A DNA stretch of 64,000 nt, from the NCBI GenBank assembly GCA_963971305.1, contig OZ020305.1:41613717-41677716 (forward strand). Direction: 5' to 3'. The position numbers were made by a program, and so were the translations under genes. Within the stretch, counting starts at the first letter, position 1; each line of letters begins with the position of its first letter. This DNA comes from Arcuatula senhousia. Its lineage: Eukaryota; Mollusca; Bivalvia; Mytilida; Mytilidae. Of the stretch, positions 34,301-46,300 are shown piece by piece. Under the pieces are notes generated by a model. It was not told the origin of the DNA and searched no databases. It saw only the letters and a list, made by a program, of their open reading frames with translations.

Positions 34301-37300
34301 ATATACACTTCTATAAATCTCAATTTTTATTTGCATTTTATATGACCGGCACAAGTTTTATTTATTCCTTTGCATCTTTCATGCCGAACTTTTCAGTTAA
34401 AGGCGATAGAATATACACTATGTATTCATCTATTACTTGATTGGTTCGTATAAATATTTCTCTCATTTGATTGGTCAATGCATGGATTCAGATTCTAGCT
34501 TCACCATTCATAAAATTAGTACAAAATACACATCATTGGGACGAGTGCATTTTAATCGAAGGGGTGTTTCAATCGATACCGTTTTTACACGATACCTGTC
34601 TTGTGTGTGCAATTGTGTTCATTAACTTTAAATTTGAGGGCATCTGCATGACGATCCTTTCTTCGCTCACCAAAATTAACTAGGAAAAACTGTTTTAGCG
34701 CACTAAAACTGATGTCTCCCCTTCCTTAAATAACACAAGTTCAACCTTGAGGTCAAAAGGTCAAAGTCACAATTACATACATTGTACAACAAATTTTTTA
34801 ATAATTATACATCTACATTCTAAAGCCCGATGTCAAAGGATAAAAAAGCTGTGGCCTGGAAAGCTTTGTATGCCAAATTAACATTTATTTGACATTGTAG
34901 TCACAAGTCAAGGTCATTAACGTTAGTGACACATTGTTCCCCTGATGACACATTATCATGTCAAAAATCAAAGCTTTTTGTTTAAAGGATTAAAATATAT
35001 ATGGCCCAGACATGTTTAACGTGTAAAAATAGCATTAATTTTATCTTGAAGTCAAAGGTCAAGGTCATATGAAGGTCATTCTGGTAGGCGACCCATCATC
35101 TCATGGAAATACATGCACATGTCAAATATTATAGACCTATGTCAAAGAACAAAAAAGTTATGACACACTTTCCATGTAAAATTAGCATTAATTCAACCTT
35201 AAGGTCAAGGTCATATGAAGGTCATTCAGGTTCACACCACATCGTCCTATGGTGATACATCTACATGCCAAATATAAAAAGCCCTATGTCAAAGAACAAA
35301 AAAGTTATGGCCTGGAACACTTTGGATGTAAAATGAGCATTAATTTGATCTTGAGGTAAAGGTCATATGAAATTCATTCTGGTACGCAACACATTGTCTC
35401 ATGGTGATACATCCACATGCCAAATATCAAAGCCCTTTGTCAAAGAACCAAAAGTTTTGACCCGGAACACTTTGGATGTAAAATTAGCATTAATTTGAAC
35501 TTGAGGTAAAAGGTCAAGGTCATATGAAGGTCATTCTGGTATGCAACACATCGTCTCATGATGATACATTCACATGTCAAATACTATAGCCCTATGTCAA
35601 AGAACAAAAAAGTTATGACACAGACACACTTTCCATGTAAAATTAGCTTTAATTTAACCTTTAGGTCAAAGGTCAAGGTCATACGAAGGTCATTCTGGTA
35701 CGCGACACATCGTCTTATGGTGATACATCCACATGCCAAATATTAAAGCCCTATGTCAAAGAACAAAAAAGTTATGGCCCGAAACACTTTGGATGTAAAA
35801 TTAGAATTAATTTGATCTTGAGGTCAAAGGTCAAGGTCATATAAAGTTCATTCTGGTACGCAACACATTGTCTCATGGTGATACATCCACATGCCAAATA
35901 TCAAAGTCCTTTGTCAAAGAACAAAAAAGTTATGGCCCGGAACACTTGGATGTAAAATTAGCATTAATTTGACCTTGAGGTAAAATTTCAAGGTCATATG
36001 AAGGTCATTCTGGAACGCGACACATCGTCTCATGGTGATACATCCACATGTCAAATATCAAAGTCCTTTGTCAAAGAACAAAAAAGTTATGGCCCGGAAC
36101 ACTTTGGATGTAAAATTAGCATTAATTTGACCTTGAGGTCAAAGGTCAAGGTCATATAAAGTTCATTCTGGTACGCAACACATTGTCTCATGGTGATACA
36201 TCCACATGCCAAATATTAAAGTCCTTTGTCAAAGAACAAAAAAGTTATGGCCCGGAACACTTGGATGTAAAATTAGCAGTAATTTGACCTTGAGGTAAAA
36301 TTTCAAGGTCATATGAAGGTCATTCTGGTATGCGACACATCGTCTCATGGTGATACATCCACATGTCAAATATCAAAGTTCTTTGTCAAAGAACAAAAAA
36401 GTTATGGCCTGGAACACTTTGGATGTAAAATTAGCATTAATTTGACCTTGAGGTCAAAGGTCAAGGTCATACGAAGGTCATTCTGGTACGCGACACATCG
36501 TCTTATGGTGATACATCCACATGCCAAATATCAAAGCCCTATCTCAAAGGATAAAAAAGTTATGGCCCGGACACGCTTTGTATGAGAAGAAGAAGAAGAA
36601 GAAGAAGAAGAAGAAGAAGAATAAGAAGAAGAAGAACTGACACAAAAACAATATGTCTCCCCCTTCTGGGAAGGGGAGACATAATAATTCGCAAACATTT
36701 TGAACAATATACATTAACAGAGAATAAATCTATTATAGTTCTTATATATTTCGCTTGCCTTTAAATGCTTTAGCGCTTTGATTTAATGTAATGACTGTTT
36801 TATTTATACATTGAATGCAATATTTTTGAGTTTTATCAGTGTGTAAAAGTGTGGACCTAAGCACATTTTTAATGAAGCGGGCTTCATGTTGAAAATGTTA
36901 GCTAAGGTCCACGCTTTTACACACCAATAAGATTGAGTTTAAGTGTTTTCCTAGAAATATGTCTAAGATTTTAATGAAATTGTAAAATGCATGTCTTTTA
37001 TGCTTCAAACTAAACATACCGTATTTTGCCGCGTATAGTGCGCATTTATGTACAATGCGCACCCCCTTTTCATTATGAAAATCTGGGGAAAAAACGAAGT
37101 TTTGTGTAAAATGCGCGATCATTTTTTATGACAAGGAACCCTCAAAATTTGTCTCTTTTTTCAGGTAGAAAGACTACAGATGAAGATTTTTTAATGAAAA
37201 TAAAATTGTTTTGTAATTATTGTGAAAATAAAAATAAACTGTTATACTATTTGTGTATTTTATTATGACAGCGAAATCGTAAATCCCGGTAATGGTCCCC

Positions 37301-40300
37301 CTTTTCAATCAACAAACAACAAGTGTTAACCCAAGCTCACATCTTTTGATGAAAACAATAAAGGTGTCAAAACAGTGATGATCAACAAATTACTATTCAA
37401 ACAATCCTGAAGTATTACAGCTGAATGGCTTTAATTGTTAATTGTCCAAGCCTGTTTACAAAAGATCGATGTTTTGTGCAAATTGGCCTCAGTGTCAAAA
37501 CAAATAATTACCAGTAAATCTAAATTATCTCCAGCTTGGGATGAGTATTTATTCACAAAACAATTAGAAAATGGCTATCTGTTGCTCAAATAATTACATG
37601 AAAGAAAATACACAATCATGTAAACAAACCATTCTATTTTTAGAATTATTTGAATGAGGTTACTTAGGGGAATACACATTATTGATCCAGAAAGGAAACA
37701 AGTAAAGGAAGAATGAATAAATAAATTAAAATCATATTTTATTATTCTTATTTTGAATAAAGAAATTGGATAGAAGTATTTTTAAGAGTACAAATAGTTT
37801 TACCAAACTAACAATAAACATTAACCCTCTTGCTGCCAAAGGGACATATGTGTCCACTACCGGCTCGCTGCCAAAAGGACATATGTGTCCACTACCGGTT
37901 CGCTGCCACACGGACATATATGTCCATCGGACTATAACATCAAATGCAAATAAATCATTCCATATAATTTAACACACTAGTTCAATATACAGATTAACGG
38001 GTTTTTATGACAGAATAACAACTTATAAAAAATAGGGACCCAAATATAAAAGTTGTTTTCATGTATTGTAACCGTAGCAACGTCAAAAATAAAAAAGACG
38101 TCACATTTGATAAAAGATTCTGGAGTATAGCTATTATAACGTCACAACATTGTGGCGTTGGCGACATCATACAAAATCTTAATCTGGCAGCAAGAGGGTT
38201 AAACCAAAATGGCGGTCGATATGAAAATGAGTTAATAAACAAACACATGATGACACTGGAATTAAGTTTTTATTTGATAAAAGCAGGATAAATTTTATTT
38301 AGAGATACTAATAATGAACAGGATTCAATAGAAATCACGGAGTTATGATTCTTGTATTCAATCATGGATGAATCTTGTGTCCAAAGTCTGACAAACATCG
38401 ATCTTTTGCCGTTGCCGATGTTCATGAAAATGTATGAAAATCTCATATAGGGATGTATTGTGCGCACCCCTATGTTAGATTCTGGAAATTATTGTAAAAA
38501 ACTGTGCACTATACACAGCAAAATACGGTACAAAATATCTGACTTTCACTTTAAATATTTTCTAATTTTAGAGATCAGAAGAAATTCTTTTCAAATGGAC
38601 AAAGTGAAAACATCTTTGGCACAGGGCCCTTATTAAATTTATTGTAATTTTTTAAAACCTTCATTGCTGGAACAATAGCATCATGCCAAAACGGGAGTGC
38701 TCTGATAACTGTGTCTTTCAGGCATTCACAGGGAGGAACAATACTTTCATCTATGTTCTGTAAAACAGTAAAAAAGATTAAATATTGTATGTTAAACAAG
38801 GTAAATAGCTATAGGGTTCTCAAACTGCCTACTGTAAAAATATGACATTATCAAAATACAGGTATGTGCAAAATTTTAATTAGAATTTTTAAACTAGAGG
38901 CTCCCAAGAGCCTGAATCGCTCACCTGATCTCTTATGCCAAAGTTTGAATAAATTTCACAAACTTTCAAGTATACAAAGTTGCAAAACAATCCTTTCAGT
39001 GGTTTCAGAGAAGATTTTTGGAAATCAGTTTAAATTAATAGAAAAAACAATTAAAGGGCAATAACTACTGTAAGGACCTTTTGATGCTGAACAAGAAAAT
39101 TTGCTTCCGATTTTCTTTATCTCTTTTACTTTTTGAGTTATAAGCCAAAAACAATGGTTTGACCCCCCTGTTCTATTTTTAGCAAAGGCCGCCATGTTGG
39201 TTGGTCAACATGTATATAATTCACAAACTTGGTAGAGGACATCCTAAAGATCATGTATACCAAGTATCAATGCAATCCCTTCAGTGGTTTTAGAGAAGAA
39301 GATTTTTGAAAATCAGTGTAAATTAATGGAAAAAAAACAGTTAAAGAGGAATAACTCTTAAACGGCTGATCTGACAATTTAGACCCTGAAATCATTTTTG
39401 TAGATCTCAATGAGCTAAACAATTCTGCAATGCTAACTTTTCCTCTAGCTCTAACGGTTTTCAAGATATTGTCCAAAAACTGCAAAAATGGTCAAATTTG
39501 ATGATTAAAGGGCAATAACTCCTATAGGGAGTCGTTTCACAACTTTGACTCAATGGAGAGATTCGTAGAGCTTTTGATGCTGAACAAGGATGGTTGCTTC
39601 GGATTTTCTCTATCCTTCATACTTTTTGAGTTATAAGCCAAAAACAATGGTCTGACCCCCCTATTCTATTTTTAGCAACGGCGGCCATGTTGGTTGGTCA
39701 ACATGTATATAATTCACAAACTTGGTAGACGCCATCCTAAAGATCATGTATACCAAGTATCAATGCAATCCCTTCAGTAGTTTTAGAGAAGAAGATTTTT
39801 GAAAATCAGTGTAAATTAATGGAAAAAACAGTTAAAGGGGAATAACTCTTAAACGGCTGATCTGACGATTTAGACATTAAAATCATTTTAGTAGATCTCA
39901 ATGAGCTAAACAATTCTGCAATGCTAACTTTTCCTCTAGCTCTAACGGTTTTCAAGTTATTGTCCAAAAACTGCAAAAATGGTCAAATTTGATGATTAAA
40001 GGGCAATAACTCCTATAAGGAGTCGTTTCACAACTTCGACTCAATGGAGAGAATCGTAGAGCTTTTGATGCTGAACAAGGTAGGTTGCTTCGGATTTTCT
40101 CTATCTCTTATACTTTTTGAGTTATAAGCCAAAAACAATGGTCTGACCCCCCTGTTCTATTTTTAGCAACGGCCGCCATGTTGGTTGGTCGACATGTATA
40201 TTATTCACAAACTTGGTAGAGGACATCCTAAAGATCATGTATACCAAGTATCAATGCAATCCCTTCAGAGGTTTCAGAGAAGAAGATCTTTGAAGAAAAG

Positions 40301-43300
40301 TTAACGGACGGATGACGGACGACAGACGACGGACGACGGACGGACGACGGACGCTTAACGATGACAATAGCTCACATGACCCTTCGGGTCAGGTGAGCTA
40401 AACAACTTTTGACACTCAAATAAATATTTATATAAGATGTGTGAATCCTGCTATAGTGTATATTTATACCCAAAATCTGTCATTTAGTCAAAAATGGTGC
40501 TATTTCATTCAAAAGGAAGTAGGTGAGTGGCAGACCTTAAATCAAATCTCGAAGTATGTGACACCATGCTGATGCTGAATAACAAAAATTAAGAGGCTGT
40601 GATTAGTAGTTGCTGAGAAAACGGTAACTTAAATTATTTCTACACTTGCTGCACAACACCTGACATTCACCATTTTATAATCCAAATTTTTCATTCTGTG
40701 AAATCTGGCCAAAAGTGATTTATTCAACTGTATGTCATTAATTGACAATTTCATGGGTTAATCCTCTGCCAATATCCCTTACCAATTCTTTTATGACACC
40801 TTTAATAATTGAAATCTCTAGCCACTGTATTTCAGATTGTAAAAGGTTTTAGCAATTCGTACATGTACATGTAGTATCTTATTTTTGAGATTTTAAAACA
40901 AAAACTTGATATGTACACTCTATACATGTGTACCTATCTGTGCTGAACCAATGACTTACTGAGTATTTTGTCTCCTTGGCTGACCATCTCTTGTCTGATT
41001 TCTCTAATGCTGGAGGGGGAGTGTCATATGATCTCCTCCATATCTACAATAACAAGCATTCTGAGAGTATTGCAAAACAATACTTAGTCCCCTACCGGCC
41101 TCATATTTCAGTCACTGGTAACAATTTGTCAAACAAATGAATACCTAAACTTGATCAGTTTATTATCTACAAGGAACAATAAAAAAGTTTAGAAAAGAAA
41201 ATTGCAATAGATTTTCAAACTTCAAAGGGCTATATCTCCCATAAAAATTTGTGGATCGGCACGAAACTCAAACTTGATCTGTAACTTATCAATGTTAACT
41301 CACATACTAAAAATCAGTTCATTATCTATAAGTGTTTAGAAACAAGAGGCTCCTAGGAGCCTGAATCGCTCACCTGAACTACACAGATACAAATATTCTG
41401 TAGATATTATTGTGCTTAACCATATGGGATTTAAATTTCTGAATTATCTTCTAAAGTTTTCGAGACAAAGGGCTTAATAAAAGCAAAATTTGGCAAACAT
41501 TACGAAAAAGGGCAATAACTTCCACATCAGCAGTAGGATCTTTTTCAAAATTTCAGGACAGGTTGATCTTCATATGCTGATCAATTTTGATTCTTACACA
41601 ATTTTGATATCTGAAACCATTTTTGAGCAATTAGCAAAAAACTGCAATTAACCCCCTATGTCCTTTTTTTTAGCCATGGCAGCCATATTTTATTACGAAT
41701 CGAAATTCCAAACGATAGAATTGTAGCAGATATGCTACTGAATATGTGTGCCAAGTTTTGATGCAGTTGGTCTTATGGTGTCAGACAAGTTAATCTTTGA
41801 AATTCAGGGGAAAAGTAATGAAAAATGGTAAATTTTGACGCTTTAAGGGCCATAACTCCTAAAAGACATGTTCCTACAGCTTTGACCTAATTACATGAAA
41901 TGTAGATCTTGATGTGCTTAATCATATGCAATTTAAATTTTTGAAATATCTTGTATAGTTTTTAAGATAAAGGGCTAAATAGGTGAAAAATTTTGAAAAA
42001 ATCCAGAAAAAGGGCAATAACTCCTACATCAGTTGTTGGATCTTCTTGAAAATTTCAGAGCAGGTAGATCTTGAGGTGCTGATCACTTAAAATCTGGCAT
42101 TTTAATATCTGTAACCATTTTTGAGTTATTAGCAAAAAACTGCAATTTACCCCTATGTTCTATTTTTAGCCATGGCAGCCATATTTTTTGATGAATTGAA
42201 AATCCAAACGATAGAATTGTAGCAGATATGCTATTGAATATGTGTGCCAAGTTTAGATGCAGTTGGTCTTATGGTGTCAGACAAGTTAATCTTTGAAATT
42301 CAGGGGAAAAGTAATGAAAAATGGTAAATTTTGACGCTTTAAGGGCCATAACTCCTAAAAGACATGATCCTACAGCTTTGACCTAATTACATGAAATGTA
42401 GATCTTGATGTGTTTAATCATATGCAATTTAAATTTTTGAAATATCTTGTATAGTTTTCAAGATATAGGGCTAAATAGGTGAAAAATTTTGAAAAAATCC
42501 AGAAAAAGGGCAATAACTCCTACATCAGTTGTTGGATCTTCTTGAAAATTTCAGGGCAGGTAGATCTTGAGGTGCTGATCACATTTACCCTATGCCAGAA
42601 TTTTGATATCTGTCACCGTTTTTGAGTTATTTGCAAAAAACTGCAATTTACCCCTATGTTCTATTTTTAGCTACAGCGGCCATGTTTTTTTATGAATCAA
42701 AAATCCAAACGATAGTTTTGAAGCACCCATGCCAATAAACAAGTGTACCAAGTTTGGTTGCAATTGGACTTATGGTGTCAGAGGAGTTAACGATTGAAAA
42801 AGTTAACGGACGACGGACGACGGACGACGGACGGACGGACGACGGACGCCAAGTGATGGCAATAGCTCACATGACCCTTCGGGTCAGGTGAGCTAAAAAG
42901 TGTGGAAAACTGGTATTTTAGTGAATTTTCAAAGTTCAAAGGGCCATAACTCCCATAAAAAATTGTGGATCGACACGAAACTCAAACTTGATCTGTAACT
43001 CATCAAGGTAAACTCACATACCAAACATCAGTTCATTATCTATAAGCGTTTAGAAAAAAAGTGCGGAAAACTGAAATTCTAGTGAATTTTCAAAGTTCAA
43101 AGAGCCATAACTCCCATAAAAAATTGTGGACCGGCAGGAAACTTCAACTTGATCTGTAAGTCATCAAGGTAAACTCACATACCAAAAATCAGTTCATTAT
43201 CTATAAGCGTTTAGAAAAAAAGTGCGGAAAACTGAGGCGTGACAGACAGACAGACAGAGCGCAAACCTATAGTCCCCTGCGGCTTTCGCCGGTAGGGGAC

Positions 43301-46300
43301 TAATAATTTAATTCTAAATTAAATTACCGTATAGCAGGCTATTTTCCAGTGGTAAATTTTCGCAGTTTTTTTGTGATTAGGTATGTGAATAATTTTTGCG
43401 GGTTTTATTTTCACGGTTTGTGCATGTGTTTCAACAGTTTGTATATAATTTGCGTTAGATGGAAATTTTCACTGGATTTATTTTTGCAGTTTCCGTTGAC
43501 CCGCGAAAATTAAACCACCGCGAAAATAACCCACTATATGGTAACATTAGGACATTTGCAATTAAGGATGGAGAAATATAAAATACAGAATAAAAATACT
43601 GTCTGTTTGTTATCACCAATATAGGTTGCATAGCTTTAATTTATCTTCATCTTCATTTTAATAAGAAGATTTTTGAACAAGAAAATCAATTTGAGAAATA
43701 AACATTTTGAAAATCTAAGTACATTAATTTTGGTGGATGGTCCTACAAAAGCACATGATCATTAAGGGTGGGAAATTCTGGAAAAGTTTCTGTAGCCAAT
43801 TTCACAAAAGTTCATAGACATAAAGTCAGACGTAACTAACATAGACAACATGGGGAGGTACGACTAAAGTTACCTTTACAAACTTTTGATAATAAGTGTC
43901 CTGGTCTCAGACTGGCAATCCAGCTACATGTACATGTTTTATTTCCAACTCTGGTAGAACATGAGATTTTTTTAACTTACTTTTACTTGTGCTTCTCCAT
44001 ATTTCTCGGCAGTCTCTGATTTATTTAGACCTTGTAGAGCACCATAATGCCTTTCATTCAGTCTCCAGTGCCTAACAACAGGGATCCAGTGTAGATCCAG
44101 TCCATCTTGAACATAGTACAATGTCTTGATGGCTCTCTTCAGTAAACTGGTGAAGGCTATATCAAATGTGAATCCTTTTTCTTTTAACATCTAAAATACA
44201 AAAAAATAAAAGTTTTTATAATGTAGGACTTGTAACATAGTGATTCCAACTGATTTAATTTGTATGGGCCTGTATTTTATTTGAAGTTCATTCCTCTCTT
44301 ACTGCAGACCCTTCTGTTCAATACATCATTGGAAGTTTGATGGCATGATTAGAACTTTCGAAATTGTTGCCATATATACTTAAATAGGACAAATGTAGGA
44401 TGCCCTAAATAATTAAGGAAAATCTTTATAAAATATATATGTTTTAAACATTGATTTGACCCATTGTTATTGTAACAGAGCCTTAAAGAAATATGCAGAC
44501 TTAAAATGCTCGTACCAAATTCTGGTTGGAACTTGCACATTTAAAAATTGTTTTCAGAAATACAATGTGACTAGTGTGTTCAGAAATGAACAGTAAAAGT
44601 ATGAGACCTCTTGTATTATAGGGGTAAGGCATATATATGCATGAAATTGTGCTTAGACAGTGAGAAGCTGTGTTGGCCCTTTTGTTGTACTAGACTCTTC
44701 TGACCAGTGCTCGATATCTTTTTCTAGTAACTGGGTATATGCTTGTAAATTCAATATGCCAAATTTGTATTTACTTTGGTTTTGTCAAGTAAAAGCTGTC
44801 TATATTATTAATAAGAAGTGTTTACCAAAGAAAAAATTAGAATGACATCATTCAGGGGCATATTTGTTTCTACCTATACAAATTGATCCAAATTGCAATG
44901 CTCAATATTTTTACAAATAAAATAAGTTTGTGTGGAAAATTGTCTTTTATACTTTACTTTCTGATGATGACTAAATTAACAAGAGGCTCCCAGGAGCCTG
45001 AATCGCTCACCTGACATATGTGCCTGAAGTAAAGGTTATAAGGCAAAATCTATTTAACGTTGAAAGGGTCATAAGATTAATAAGGGGGTCATCTGACAAT
45101 ATGGTGGATCTAAAGGTGCTGATCACTTTTGTTCTCAATCAAAATCTAAAAATCTGTCACCGTTTTAGAGTTATTTGCAAAAAACTGCCATTGTTCTATT
45201 TTTAGCCACAGCAGCCATGTTTTACGACCAATCGAAAATCCCCACATCAGTTCTATACACCTAATGATAATAAACAACTATACCAAGTTTGGTTCCATTT
45301 GGACTTAAAGTGTCAGAGGAGTTAACGTTTTCAATGTAATGAGGAAATGCTGTTAAAATGCTAAATTTTGACGTTCTAAGGGCAATAACTCTTAAAAGGA
45401 AAGGTCCTACAACGTTGACCCTGTTACATATTTTGTAGATCTTGATGTGCTTAACAATATGCAATTTAAATTTCACAAATATCTAGTATAGTTTTCAAGA
45501 TATTGAGCTAAATAGGTGCAAAATTTGCAAAAAATCCACAAAAAGGGCAATAACTCCTACATGGGTCGTTGGATTTTCTTCAAAATTTCAGAGCTGGTAG
45601 ATCTTGAGGTGCTGATCACTTTTGTGCCCAATCAAAATTTTGAAATCTGTCACCGTTTTAGAGTTATTTGCAAAAAACTGCCATTTACCCCTATGTTCTA
45701 TTTTTAGCCACAGCAGCCATGTTTTACGACCAATCAAAAATCCCCACATCAGTTCTATACACCTAATGATAATAAACAACTATACCAAGTTTGGTTCCAT
45801 TTGGACTTAAAGTGTCAGAGGAGTTAACGTTTTCAATGTAATGAGAAAATGCTGTTAAAATGCTAAATTTTGACGTTCTAAGGGCAATAACTCCTAAAAG
45901 GAAAGGTCCTACAACGTTGACCCTGTTACATATTTTGTAGATCTTGATGTGCTTAACAATATGCAATTTAAATTTCACAAATATCTAGTATAGTTTTCAA
46001 GATATTGAGCTAAATAGGTGCAAAATTTGCAAAAAATCCACAAAAAGGGCAATAACTCCTACATGGGTCGTTGGATTTTCTTCAAAATTTCAGGGTAGGT
46101 AGATCTTGAGGTGCTGATCACTTTTACCCTATGCCAGAATTTTGATATCTGTAGCCGTTTTTGAGTTATTTGTAAAAAACTGCATTTTACCCCTATGTTC
46201 TATTTTTAGCCATGGCGGCCATGTTTTAAGACGAATCAAAAATCCCCACATCAGTTCTAAGCACCAAATGCTAATGAACAACCATACCAAGTTTGGTTGC

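Noticed and set aside
35558..36585. Open frames repeating [15 protein letters not shown]
   Set aside because: They come from the tandem units of the 34712-36682 element and have no consistent start or conserved frame.
36582..36764. Arginine-rich frame
   Set aside because: It is a translation of the (AGA)n tract at the end of the tandem-cored element.
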